This document shows positions 7,170 to 15,390 of a DNA stretch of 30,359 nucleotides, one piece after another. Within the stretch, counting starts at the first letter, position 1, and each line of letters opens with the position of its first letter. The translations under genes and the position numbers were made by a program. This stretch comes from Oligoflexia bacterium (GTDB lineage: Bacteria; Bdellovibrionota; UBA1018; CAIMNF01), in NCBI GenBank assembly GCA_903858975.1, contig CAIOKW010000237.1, forward strand, positions 1 to 30,359, given 5' to 3'. The notes beneath the pieces were generated by a model. That model was not told the DNA's origin and searched no databases. It worked only from the letters and a program-made list of their open reading frames with translations.

Positions 7170-8441
7170 TTATTCACGCATCACTCGTCTGAGCTTTTTT
7201 CCATTGAGCGGTGGTAAGTCTGTATAGAAAATCACTTTCGGAATCACAGCCCCGAGATCTGAAGCCAGGCTTTGAATCTCAGTGAGTACAGAACTTTCCA
7301 GGCCCGTTCGCCCCTCGGACGCGCTTTTAAGATGTATATGGAGTACTCCGTCTTGGTTCTGTCTGACAGCATATTCATCAATGCGATCAGAAGCCGTTAA
7401 AATCGCTCGCCTCATAAAATCAGGAAACACCATGATTCGTTCCTGATCCTGATTAAGGAAGTAGAGTACATCATCCGCTCGACCCTCAATCCCCTCTAAA
7501 GCCATCATCACGGAACCGCAGGGACAAGGAGTCTTACGGATGGTCAGAATGTCGTTCAATCGATATCGAATGATCGGCTGCGAGGTTCGAGTAAAGTCTG
7601 TCACAATAGGAATAAACTTTGAATGGGACTCATCTAACCACTCAGGCTCAATGTGCACGCAGTCTTCGTTAATGTGAAGCACACCCTCTTTACAAGTTGC
7701 AGCAAGGAACCCCTCGGTGCATTGATAAATTTGATGCACCTTTTGGCCAAATGCTAGCTCAATCTTCTTTTGATCCAGGGGATCTAAAGTCTCAGCAATG
7801 GAAAAAATCTTTAAAGGCCGAATCGAAATGATTCCATCACGTTGAGCCTCAGCCAAGCGAATCAACATGGAGGGAGGCGCAAACAGAAGGCTCGGATCAA
7901 AAACGCTTAATCGTTCAAGATGCTCACCCACCGGCTTTAAAAGGTCAAAAAACTCGAAAATAATTCGAGACCCTTGAGAGGCGGTATAGAGGTTTGAGTT
8001 CGCCCGCATAAAAAATGCAACCTTGTATTTTGAAAACAAAGACTGAGGCAGAATCTTCCCCAAAATGGTTCCGGCATGCATGGCCCGTTCTTGATCGGAT
8101 ACCAGAAAGAGTCCGCGATTACCACTTGTCCCTGAAGAAAGGCCAACCGTGACGCCATTGAGAGTCGAAGTAAAGTCCCGACTATTTTCTGCAGCAAAGG
8201 CAACCTGAAATGCCTGATCTCGATCAATGCCAACAGTATTAAGATCAGAAAAGTGCTCCATCATGATTTTTTTATCAATGACCCCGCCATCCCATTCCCT
8301 GTAAAAACGGGACCTATTCTTCACCCACTCCGCATGCTTTCGCATTCGTGTGCTTTGGAATCTCCGAAGAGCGGCCACGGTCTTAAAGTTTCTAAAGTGG
8401 CGTGTAACTAAATAGTAAAAAAGAATCCTGAGCTTAAACAT
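7170..8441 (-). CDS. Adenylate-forming enzyme of the PaaK / F390-synthetase-related family
   Basis: The 423-residue protein belongs to the ANL-like group of phenylacetate-CoA ligase and coenzyme F390 synthetase relatives, which activate a carboxylate as an acyl-AMP, often passing it to CoA or another acceptor. Visible are the phosphate-binding loop SSGTSGNRG (102-110), a CTEGF motif, an RYRLNDIL motif and the family's CPCGS....GRADD region. The N-terminus (about 1-50) is basic and helical. A GTG at 8474 could extend it, but ATG 8441 follows AAGGGA and overlaps the preceding stop as ATGTTTAA, a normal coupled start. It is last in the five-gene minus operon. The substrate is unknown; context suggests a fatty or beta-hydroxy acid made by the upstream enzymes (inference). 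Confidence 0.82.
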   Translation of the reverse strand: MFKLRILFYYLVTRHFRNFKTVAALRRFQSTRMRKHAEWVKNRSRFYREWDGGVIDKKIMMEHFSDLNTVGIDRDQAFQVAFAAENSRDFTSTLNGVTVGLSSGTSGNRGLFLVSDQERAMHAGTILGKILPQSLFSKYKVAFFMRANSNLYTASQGSRIIFEFFDLLKPVGEHLERLSVFDPSLLFAPPSMLIRLAEAQRDGIISIRPLKIFSIAETLDPLDQKKIELAFGQKVHQIYQCTEGFLAATCKEGVLHINEDCVHIEPEWLDESHSKFIPIVTDFTRTSQPIIRYRLNDILTIRKTPCPCGSVMMALEGIEGRADDVLYFLNQDQERIMVFPDFMRRAILTASDRIDEYAVRQNQDGVLHIHLKSASEGRTGLESSVLTEIQSLASDLGAVIPKVIFYTDLPPLNGKKLRRVMRE

Positions 8442-9282
8442 GCTTCCCTTCAATCTCAGAAAAACCCATATCACAATGGCAGGTCACAATGTTCAGCCGC
8501 CCCCCCGATTGATGAGAACAATAAAGGTCATGAAGATGACCTAATGTTTCACGGTAAGCTTTCCTATTATAAAACACGCTCTGTGCAATCTGATGAGGAA
8601 GGATATTTTCTTGGTAAGACGTCGTAAGCCAAGCAGCATCCGCTACGAGCAAATAGTCCTTACCGCCCACATCTCGTACATAGAGCCCCACTTGACCTAA
8701 AGTGTGACCTGGCAATGAAACCAACATGATGGAGCCATCCCCCAGAAGGTCTTTCCCTTTCCAATGCGGGCTCAATTCGGGCAGAGGAACCAAAAACTCA
8801 TCTGCTGGAAGTGACCTTGAATGGAAATCATCCGGAAGCAAAGCCCCCACAAAGGCATTCTTCACCTGATTGAAACGGGACAGTCCCTTGAAGTATTCGA
8901 GCTCCCTAAAAGAATAGACATATTTCGCTTTCTTAAAATCCGCAGCACCCGCGATGTGGTCCGCATGAAAATGGGAGAGCACCACATGACTTACATCATC
9001 GGGTCGTAAACCTAGTTTTCGAATCTTGCCAACGGCTGATTCTTCTGGAGGAATCACCACCGGTGTAACGAGTGCATAGATTTTCTCAGGAAAGTAACGG
9101 GTGACCTCAACAAATCGCGGTGAATAACCAGTATCAAAGAGAATCATCCCAGCAGTGGAATGCTCAATCAGTGCAACTGTTGATGGAAATCGAATTTTCC
9201 GCCATGAGCCGGTTAAAGGATTCACAAACTTTTCGAGCTGCTCTGTATAACCTGCTTCTAAGAACGTAATTGAGCGAACCAT
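8434..9282 (-). CDS. Metallo-beta-lactamase-fold hydrolase, N-acyl-homoserine-lactonase-like
   Basis: This 282-residue protein has the full dinuclear zinc signature: SHFHADH (His104, His106, Asp108, His109), His193 in PGHTLGQ, Asp215 in VADAAW and His269 in TCHCD. The N-terminal layout (PSTVALIEH, then ILFDTGYSPR) is that of the AiiA/AttM lactonase group. In an operon of carboxylate-processing enzymes it could instead be a thioesterase or lactonase acting on a pathway intermediate; quorum quenching is only one option. There is no signal peptide, so it acts in the cytoplasm. Its ATG overlaps the end of the epimerase gene by 25 bases, and its end overlaps the F390-type gene by eight. Confidence 0.85.
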   Translation of the reverse strand: MVRSITFLEAGYTEQLEKFVNPLTGSWRKIRFPSTVALIEHSTAGMILFDTGYSPRFVEVTRYFPEKIYALVTPVVIPPEESAVGKIRKLGLRPDDVSHVVLSHFHADHIAGAADFKKAKYVYSFRELEYFKGLSRFNQVKNAFVGALLPDDFHSRSLPADEFLVPLPELSPHWKGKDLLGDGSIMLVSLPGHTLGQVGLYVRDVGGKDYLLVADAAWLTTSYQENILPHQIAQSVFYNRKAYRETLGHLHDLYCSHQSGGRLNIVTCHCDMGFSEIEGKHV

Positions 9283-10247
9283 GGAATTGTCCTTTCCAAA
9301 CCTTCTGTCATTGATACCTGAGGATCATAGCCAAGCTCTCTTCTTGCTTTCTCGATACTGAGGGTACGAGTAAAAGCCAAAGTACAAACACTATAACGAG
9401 TGAGAAGCGGCTCTCCTTGCAGGGCAAAGGTACGATAAATCCATTCCAAAATTCCTGCAAGAAACCAAGCCCTCGAATCTGGAATCCACTTTCTCTTTAC
9501 TCGATAGCCAAGCTTTTCTAATAAATATTCAAGGGTCAAAAGTTGATCCACTGGCTCGCCGTTCGTAATGTTGTACTTTTCACCCACGTACTTTTCCTGA
9601 GCCCTCAGTGCACAAAATATGGCTTCCACCACATTGTCGACATAGGTTAGATCGATCTTCACTCCCTCATTCATGACTGGAACGAAACCTTTCTGTGCGA
9701 CTCTGATCAGTCTCGGAATAATCGCGGTGTCGCGGGGGCCAAAAATTCCCTGGGGTCTTAAGATCAACGCACTCAAACCCTGTTGAACATAGCTGTCGAC
9801 AATTTTCTCAGCCAAGAGCTTTGTATGGGCATAGTCATTAATCATAACCGAAGGCAAAGAATCTGATTCTAAGATATTCTCTTTAGCAAAGCGCTCCACA
9901 TAGATACTCGGTGTTGAAATATGAACGAAGCGCTTTACTTGTTTCTTTAGACTGACAGAACAAAGAATTTCAGTTCCATTTACATTAGCTTGAAGATAGT
10001 CTTCTTTTTTTGCCCAGGGAGTGGAGAGCGCGCCACAATGAATCACGGATCCGCCTTCTGGAATGGAATTTAGTAAAATTTCAGAGTCAGTGAGATCCCC
10101 TTGAATCGTCTGAGCGCCAAGCCCCGCCAGTCTCTCGAGCGCCTGAAGATTACGTCCAAAGGCAATCACCTGATCCCCTCGCTGCAGAAGCAACTCCACT
10201 ACTCGGCCACCCAAGAAACCCGTTGCTCCGCTCACGAAATAAATCAT
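9258..10247 (-). CDS. NAD(P)-dependent epimerase/dehydratase (3-beta-HSD/OleD-like extended SDR)
   Basis: The 329-residue protein opens with the Rossmann nucleotide motif GATGFLGG (residues 7-14) and carries the extended SDR catalytic set: ST near 111-112 and YAHTK (Tyr139, Lys143). Segments such as LRPQGIFGPRD and DLTYVDNVVEAI are typical of the 3-beta-hydroxysteroid dehydrogenase/OleD branch, which reduces beta-keto acids or oxidises sterol-like alcohols. A likely job is reduction of the beta-keto product of the ketoacyl synthase in the same operon (inference). I chose ATG 10247, which forms an ATGA overlap with the ATP-grasp gene and starts right at the first Rossmann strand; an ATG at 10259 would add four residues. 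Confidence 0.85.
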   Translation of the reverse strand: MIYFVSGATGFLGGRVVELLLQRGDQVIAFGRNLQALERLAGLGAQTIQGDLTDSEILLNSIPEGGSVIHCGALSTPWAKKEDYLQANVNGTEILCSVSLKKQVKRFVHISTPSIYVERFAKENILESDSLPSVMINDYAHTKLLAEKIVDSYVQQGLSALILRPQGIFGPRDTAIIPRLIRVAQKGFVPVMNEGVKIDLTYVDNVVEAIFCALRAQEKYVGEKYNITNGEPVDQLLTLEYLLEKLGYRVKRKWIPDSRAWFLAGILEWIYRTFALQGEPLLTRYSVCTLAFTRTLSIEKARRELGYDPQVSMTEGLERTIPWFAQLRS

Positions 10248-11404
10248 GGTCCGTTCCATTCAATATCTTGAGTCGACACCTCAAGGGGCGTAATACCCCT
10301 TCGGCTCGATTCCCGAATCAATTGGTAAAAAGAAACAAATTGATCAAAAAATGGCAGCGGGTCTCTCAAACTTAAGACGACCTCTCGCGCTCCCCAAAAA
10401 ATCTTAATCCACGATAGCGCACTCTTTAAAGAGCGAATGGAAGGTAGACCGTACACGAGCATCGCAAGCCTCAATTGCCCAATAGCACCCTCTCTCGGTC
10501 TAGCAATCATCTGTGAATTCGTTGGCCCGAGCAAGGCATCTAAAAACTTCACTTCTTGAGCAACCAGATGGAGACCACTGGTTGCACGAGGGTTGCACTC
10601 TAAGGGCTGAATCAGCCCTGCACCATTATCGATAAAATCAAATGCAATTTGGCCTGTAAAATGAGTGGCCGCCACAAATTGACTAACCCACTGTTCAATT
10701 GCGACGTGATGAATGGACTTGAAACAAATTCCAGCCCCTTTTCCTGCAGTAAACTCATGATCATAGGTCACGTGAGAAAGCAGAACACCACCCTTAGCAA
10801 TGGAATAGGTACAATACTCTACTCCCTCTAAACACTCTTGAACGGTCCAAGAAAGCCCATTAAAAATATGGGGGGCTTGAACGAGAGCCTCAGCTTTATC
10901 GAGAATCAAAGTTTTTGAGGCAAATCGAGAATATTCAGGCTTGAGCACTACTTTCTCACCTGGCATTTTCCTGATCGCCGAAAGCATGGATTCTAGGGAT
11001 TGCACCCCCTCGGTCTCTGGCGCTGAGAAACCGAGCCCTTTTACCCAATGATTAAATTGTACTTTACTGTGCAAGCGTGCCAAAACGTCAAAAGAATCAA
11101 CAAATACCTCAGTGTGAGAGGATAACTCCTCCTTGACCTTAGAAACATGAAAGGCTTCCTCGCAGGTGGGAATCATGAGATCCACTTTTTCGCTCTGAGT
11201 GATCTGAAGTAAGTCTGCCAGAAAATGATCGAGAGACACATTCGGTGCCGTAATCTTAAAAAACCGATCAAAAGATTTGGAATGAATGGAAAGTGGATAT
11301 TCCATACTCTCCGCGGCAATCACTCGGTGCCCCGCTTCCGCCAAGGCCCGCGCTAAATCTAAAGTCACGGGAGCCCGTGCGCCCGTCAATAAAATAGTCT
11401 TCAT
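10244..11404 (-). CDS. ATP-grasp family carboxylate ligase
   Basis: The 386-residue protein has the three-part ATP-grasp build. The N-terminal Rossmann-like domain starts ILLTGARAPVTLDLARALAEAG. The ATP-binding central region has VVLKPEYSRFAS and WTVQECLEGVEY, and the metal-binding region has GQIAFDFI followed by LECNPRATSGLH (Glu and Asn for Mg). The overall order resembles CarB and biotin carboxylase-type single-domain ligases seen in secondary metabolism. Such enzymes make an acyl-phosphate and join it to an amine, thiol or alcohol. The C-terminal 80 residues are divergent and include LSWIKIFWG. It starts one base after the ketoacyl synthase stop and overlaps the epimerase by ATGA. Substrates are unknown. 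Confidence 0.85.
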   Translation of the reverse strand: MKTILLTGARAPVTLDLARALAEAGHRVIAAESMEYPLSIHSKSFDRFFKITAPNVSLDHFLADLLQITQSEKVDLMIPTCEEAFHVSKVKEELSSHTEVFVDSFDVLARLHSKVQFNHWVKGLGFSAPETEGVQSLESMLSAIRKMPGEKVVLKPEYSRFASKTLILDKAEALVQAPHIFNGLSWTVQECLEGVEYCTYSIAKGGVLLSHVTYDHEFTAGKGAGICFKSIHHVAIEQWVSQFVAATHFTGQIAFDFIDNGAGLIQPLECNPRATSGLHLVAQEVKFLDALLGPTNSQMIARPREGAIGQLRLAMLVYGLPSIRSLKSALSWIKIFWGAREVVLSLRDPLPFFDQFVSFYQLIRESSRRGITPLEVSTQDIEWNGP

Positions 11405-11405
11405 T

Positions 11406-12419
11406 TTAGTACTCGAGAACCACTATCCCAATCGACATTCCTGCAGAGGTACCCATGAGCATCACTTTTTCACCGCGCTCAATGCGTCCCTGCTCAATCG
11501 CATAGTGAAGAGCAAGAGGGATAGAAGCTGCAATCATATTTCCGTGCTTTGCCAAAATATCCATATACTTTGAAGAATCGATGTTCAGTTTTCTTCTCAC
11601 GAGCTCCATACCGGCACCACTCGCCTGATGAGGAATAACGAGCGACAAATCATCTAAGGTCAATCCTGAGTCCTTCATCGTTTGCTCAAAAAATTCAGGA
11701 ATGGTCTCAAGTACGAGACGAAACACTTTTCGTCCGTCCATCGAAAACAAAAACTTCTCTTCATCGAATCGATCATTCGAGGGATGAACCCGTGATCCAC
11801 CGCCTTCGATTCGGCAATAACTTGCACCTTCGCTAAATGTCTTCATGGAAGCGTGAATCACTCCCGCGGATTCAGTAGATTCCGGCTTTTGAACAATCAC
11901 TGCCGCCGCGCCATCCCCAAAAAGGGCATAGGCTTCATGCTGCGCGGGATTCAAACCCACCGAAGCAACTTCAGTAGAAACTATCGCAATCGTCTTATAT
12001 CGATCCGTAGCGAGTAAAGAAGAAGCTAAATCAAGGCCCGTTACAAAACTAAGACAAGTAGAGTTCACGTCAAAACAAGGGATATTCACGTTCGGGCGCT
12101 TCAGCGCTCTTTGAATCAAAGCACCCGTGCTCGGAATCGCCTGCTCCATCGTTCCACTCGCGCAAATAATGGCATCAATATCCTCATACTTAATTCCCGA
12201 CTTCTCGAGCGCACCCATTAGGGCATAGGCTCCCATCTCAGATGCGCTTTCATCCGTTACATATCTCCGCTCCGCAATCCCCGTCATTTCTTCAGACTTA
12301 CCTCGGGAGAGACCTAATTTTTGATCGACCTCAAATCCAGTCACTACACGCTTGGGAAGATATGAACCTGTCGAAAGTATCTTAAGGGGGCGCTTAGCAA
12401 TTTTCATAATTGAACGCAT
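11406..12419 (-). CDS. 3-oxoacyl-ACP synthase III-like (FabH/KAS III family)
   Basis: This 337-residue thiolase-superfamily enzyme has the KAS III triad: Cys122 in NSTCLSF, His264 in IPHQAS and Asn294 in GNMIAAS, plus an ALFGDGAAA loop. KAS III enzymes condense an acyl-CoA (or acyl-ACP) with malonyl-ACP to give a beta-ketoacyl product. It is not the housekeeping position for fabH, although the fab locus in this window lacks fabH, so a dual role is possible. The frame reaches a TTG at 12446, but there is no ribosome binding site before it. ATG 12419 follows AAAGAGTCAGG, and an ATG at 12407 is also possible. It leads a five-gene operon divergent from the Coq4 gene, with fewer than 80 bases between the two starts. 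Confidence 0.87.
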   Translation of the reverse strand: MRSIMKIAKRPLKILSTGSYLPKRVVTGFEVDQKLGLSRGKSEEMTGIAERRYVTDESASEMGAYALMGALEKSGIKYEDIDAIICASGTMEQAIPSTGALIQRALKRPNVNIPCFDVNSTCLSFVTGLDLASSLLATDRYKTIAIVSTEVASVGLNPAQHEAYALFGDGAAAVIVQKPESTESAGVIHASMKTFSEGASYCRIEGGGSRVHPSNDRFDEEKFLFSMDGRKVFRLVLETIPEFFEQTMKDSGLTLDDLSLVIPHQASGAGMELVRRKLNIDSSKYMDILAKHGNMIAASIPLALHYAIEQGRIERGEKVMLMGTSAGMSIGIVVLEY

Positions 12420-12434
12420 AATACCTGACTCTTT

Positions 12435-12463
12435 TTGTTTTTTCAATAGACAATGTGTAATAA
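12435..12463 (+). promoter_or_regulatory. Candidate sigma-70-type promoter for the Coq4-desaturase-GNAT operon
   Basis: TTGTTT at 12435-12440 and TAATAA at 12458-12463 are 17 bases apart. This would place transcription start around 12470, ahead of the GGAAAGGTAGGA ribosome binding region before ATG 12497. The site lies in the short divergent region shared with the ketoacyl synthase operon, so one regulator could control both. Consensus match only. Confidence 0.4.
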
Positions 12464-12496
12464 AACGAATATTATTGCCCGGAAAGGTAGGAATTC

Positions 12497-13171
12497 ATGC
12501 TTAAACTAAAAAAGTTTTATCGCTTTATCTCAGCCTGTTTCTTTCTGATTACAGGCGGAGTCATTCTCATCTTCAATAAAAAAAATTATAAGCCGATTTA
12601 TCGTGGATTTCGTTATTTCCTAGAACATCGAAGCTACCAGATCTCGCTCAGCATCCTGAAATCTGACCCTCAAACACGGGCGCTGATCGACAGCCGCTAC
12701 CAAGAGGGAAAAGGAGTGAATTGGGATCAACTCAAAGCCCTGCCCCCGGATACTTTGGGTTACCAATTTGCGAAATTCATGAACAATCCAGAGGTCACTC
12801 CGATTGAAAAGCTACCCGAGAGCGAACAGCAGATTGACCCGGATATCGACTACCTCAGACAACGCATCCGCCTCGTTCACGACATTCATCACGTAGTGTG
12901 CGCCTACCCCGCAGATGAGCTCGGAGAAATGGGTATTTCAGCGTTTTATGTTGCTCAGATCAACAGCCCACTCAACTCAATGCTTCTCGCTTTCGGACTC
13001 ATTAAGTGCACGATCAAAATGCCTGAACGACTCCCTGAACTCATGAACATCATTACCCATGGGTGGCAATTGGGACTTAAAACCCCAAACATCTTCGGAA
13101 TTAAATGGGAAGAAATGTGGCACTTACCCCTTAAGGAAGTGCAAAAAAATGTCGGCATTGAGGCAGCATAA
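12497..13171 (+). CDS. Coq4-family protein
   Basis: The 224-residue protein carries the exact COQ4 signature HDxxH-x11-E: His128, Asp129, His132 and Glu144 in the segment from HDIHH to ELGE. This is the proposed metal-binding site of the family. Eukaryotic COQ4 acts in ubiquinone synthesis, with a role in removing and replacing the C1 carboxylate of the aromatic ring; bacterial relatives in biosynthetic loci are poorly understood. There is a hydrophobic N-terminal stretch (about 10-27), so it may sit at the membrane. A strong GGTAGGA box precedes the ATG. No other quinone-synthesis gene is in the window, so it more likely modifies the product of this locus (inference). The desaturase gene begins one base after the stop. 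Confidence 0.85.
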   Translation: MLKLKKFYRFISACFFLITGGVILIFNKKNYKPIYRGFRYFLEHRSYQISLSILKSDPQTRALIDSRYQEGKGVNWDQLKALPPDTLGYQFAKFMNNPEVTPIEKLPESEQQIDPDIDYLRQRIRLVHDIHHVVCAYPADELGEMGISAFYVAQINSPLNSMLLAFGLIKCTIKMPERLPELMNIITHGWQLGLKTPNIFGIKWEEMWHLPLKEVQKNVGIEAA

Positions 13172-13172
13172 T

Positions 13173-14225
13173 ATGAAGCTCACGTTTCAAAATGATTCAG
13201 CTTTCACACAGGAATTAAAAAGCGAAGTAAAGCAATACCTCTCACGCAATCCTGGAGGGCGTCTTGCAGATCGCGGTGTGTGGGTGAAGGCGATCATTTT
13301 CCTGAGCACCAGCACATGCCTCTATCTCACACTCCTTTTAGCGCGTCTCACTTATGCGGAACAAATCTTGGTGGACATCCTCTTCTCACTCTCCACGCTC
13401 TTCCTTGGACTCAATGTCATGCATGAAGCGGTTCACGGTAATTTCTCATCAAAGCCTGCCATCAATAAAATCATGGCGCTTACCTTTGACCTCTATGGCA
13501 TTAGTTCAGATCTCTACCTGATCAAACACACCCAATTTCACCATAATTATACCAATATTTACGAATTGGATGGTGACATTAATGAAGCCCCCCTCATTCG
13601 AATGACTGAAAAACAACCTTGGATGCCAGCTCATCGGTTCCAGCTGATCTACACTCCCATCCTTTATTCCCTCATTACGATTACCTGGATGCTGTTTGAT
13701 ATAGGTCGACTCATTTCGGCAAAAGTGGGAACCAGAAGTTTTCGTCGTCCAAATCTTCTCACTACACTTAAGATCCTCTTTATGAAAGCCGTCAGCGTCA
13801 CTCTCACTTATATCCTTCCCATTCAAATGCTCGGCTGGCATCGGGCATTGCCTCTCATTCTCATCTTTCACCTCGGCCTAGGATTAGTGCTCGCGCTAAT
13901 ATTTCAGGTTGCACATGTGCATGAGGACGCCATCTTTAATGAATCCCAAATTACCACAGACTGGTTTCAACACCAGATCAAGACGAGCGCTGACTTTAGC
14001 ACCCGAAATAAACTGATGATTTGGCTCTGTGGTGGCCTCAATTTTCAAACGATTCATCATCTGTTCCCGAACGTATCCTATCGACACTATCCTCAAATTC
14101 GCGAAATCCTGACAAAATTGTGCCAAAAACATAGTATTCGCTATGTGGAATTTGAATCCTTTTCAAATGCAGTTCAGGTGCACTTTGAACTCCTTCAAAA
14201 ACTCGGGAAGAAACAGGCTTCATGA
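13173..14225 (+). CDS. Membrane fatty acid desaturase (acyl-CoA/lipid desaturase family)
   Basis: The 350-residue protein is an integral membrane di-iron desaturase. The three histidine boxes are visible: HEAVH (84-88), HTQFHH (119-124) and QTIHH (292-296), the last with the Gln typical of front-end or linoleoyl-CoA-type enzymes. WFQHQIKTSADFS (264-276) is another mark of that branch. Hydrophobic segments lie at about 38-58, 65-82, 155-178, 205-220 and 228-248. It would introduce a double bond in an acyl chain at the membrane. The frame is open upstream to 13059, but ATG 13173 directly follows the Coq4 stop and starts the conserved part. It overlaps the next gene by ATGA. Confidence 0.9.
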   Translation: MKLTFQNDSAFTQELKSEVKQYLSRNPGGRLADRGVWVKAIIFLSTSTCLYLTLLLARLTYAEQILVDILFSLSTLFLGLNVMHEAVHGNFSSKPAINKIMALTFDLYGISSDLYLIKHTQFHHNYTNIYELDGDINEAPLIRMTEKQPWMPAHRFQLIYTPILYSLITITWMLFDIGRLISAKVGTRSFRRPNLLTTLKILFMKAVSVTLTYILPIQMLGWHRALPLILIFHLGLGLVLALIFQVAHVHEDAIFNESQITTDWFQHQIKTSADFSTRNKLMIWLCGGLNFQTIHHLFPNVSYRHYPQIREILTKLCQKHSIRYVEFESFSNAVQVHFELLQKLGKKQAS

Positions 14226-15286
14226 TGCAGGTATTGCAACATCAATCAGAAGCAGGTCCTCGGGAGTCCCAAATCCTTGCGCTCATTCGCGATACACATA
14301 TTCCCGGGGCAATGAGCTATCATTATGATCGACTTCATTCTTTCTCTGCCTTCGCCACCACACAAGGCACGCACTACGAACTCTATGAAGCAGAAGAACA
14401 AGGGAAAACACTCGGTTTCACTCAAATTACTTTTGCTCAGGTGAACTGGAATGGAAAAACTGCTCAAGTGTCCTACAGCGGAGATACCCGTGTGGCCCCC
14501 ATGGCTCGGGGTCGTGGGATCTCTAATGACCTGATCCGAATGGCTTGCCATCAAAGCGTGCCCGTATTCGGGGCTGTGATGAATAGTAATGAGCTCGTCC
14601 TGAGCCGAAAGATAGGCGATTGGAGAAAACTCGGAATCCAATTTGAAGTGATCACAGAACTGAAGGCTCTTTTCTTTAGACCTAAAGCCAAATCATCCAA
14701 AAGCCAACTATCACACAGGCGCGCATCCGTTTCAGACCTGAGAGCCATGTATGAACTCTGGTGTCATTACCAAACCACCCGAAACTTATCGAGGTCTTAT
14801 CAAGATTTTCACGAGTTTAAGAAAAGCTATTCGAATGAGAGCGGAATTGAACTTCAAAACACGCTCCTCTATTTTCGAGGGCACACCCTCCTTGCAATGA
14901 TGACCCTTTGGGATCAATCCAGAGTTCGCAAAATCGTGATTGACCATCAATCACGCATGATTCGATTCGCCTCCAAACTTTTCTTAAATCTTCCAAACGT
15001 GGGAGAAGAGTTAAAAACTCTCTTTAGCTTTCAACATGCATTCTTAGACAATCACCCCGATACCTCTCTCGCTGTGAGAGCACTAATCGATCAGGCCCGA
15101 TTCGAAGCATCCAAGATGGGAGCCCATTTCTTTTCTCTTGGCCTTGACTCGAGGGACCCGATCTTAAAAACGGCCGCTCGTGGCGCTTTCATTACCAACA
15201 GCGCAAAAATCATTCTGGATCCCCGTGGAAATCAGGAATTCAAAACTCAACTACTTCCGTTGCATCTCGAAGTGGGTCTCGGCTAA
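14222..15286 (+). CDS. GNAT-fold N-acyltransferase-like protein
   Basis: The 354-residue protein contains a GNAT motif A-like acetyl/acyl-CoA binding loop (DTRVAPMARGRGIS, about 88-101) after two strands (LGFTQITF and AQVSYSGDTR). The C-terminal half (about 170-350) has a second, degenerate alpha/beta region (ASVSDLRAMYELW, LLYFRGHTLLAMMTL, FFSLGLDSRD). This resembles tandem-GNAT or large acyltransferase proteins. A role attaching an acyl or acetyl group to an amine of the locus product is inference. The ATGATG start overlaps the desaturase stop, making it the third coupled gene of the operon. Family certainty is moderate because only motif A is clear. Confidence 0.6.
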   Translation: MMQVLQHQSEAGPRESQILALIRDTHIPGAMSYHYDRLHSFSAFATTQGTHYELYEAEEQGKTLGFTQITFAQVNWNGKTAQVSYSGDTRVAPMARGRGISNDLIRMACHQSVPVFGAVMNSNELVLSRKIGDWRKLGIQFEVITELKALFFRPKAKSSKSQLSHRRASVSDLRAMYELWCHYQTTRNLSRSYQDFHEFKKSYSNESGIELQNTLLYFRGHTLLAMMTLWDQSRVRKIVIDHQSRMIRFASKLFLNLPNVGEELKTLFSFQHAFLDNHPDTSLAVRALIDQARFEASKMGAHFFSLGLDSRDPILKTAARGAFITNSAKIILDPRGNQEFKTQLLPLHLEVGLG

Positions 15287-15390
15287 AATGCAGCCTTGGT
15301 TTAAAATTGTCACTTGCGACACATTGACAAAATAGTGCAGAAAGCTCGCTCCTTTTACGATAAAATAGTGATGGAAACGGGGTAGCGGGA

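Noticed and set aside
7147..7172. Nine-bp stem between the convergent carbonic anhydrase and F390-type genes
   Set aside because: The stem is almost all A-T with one G-U pair and no T-run, so it is a weak candidate for a terminator.
11406..12419. Assignment of the KAS III as OleA with an ole olefin cluster
   Set aside because: A KAS III-like and an OleD-like gene are present, but I see no OleB hydrolase or OleC, and the OleA Glu in the LEP segment is not visible (the matching place reads AIPS).
14246..14641. Minus-strand open frame of 131 codons inside the GNAT-like gene
   Set aside because: It is a shadow of the coupled plus-strand gene and lacks a ribosome binding site or motif.
15307..15330. 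TTGTCA-N12-TGACAA inverted repeat upstream of the NHL gene
   Set aside because: Only six bases per arm; it could easily arise by chance and nothing else supports an operator.
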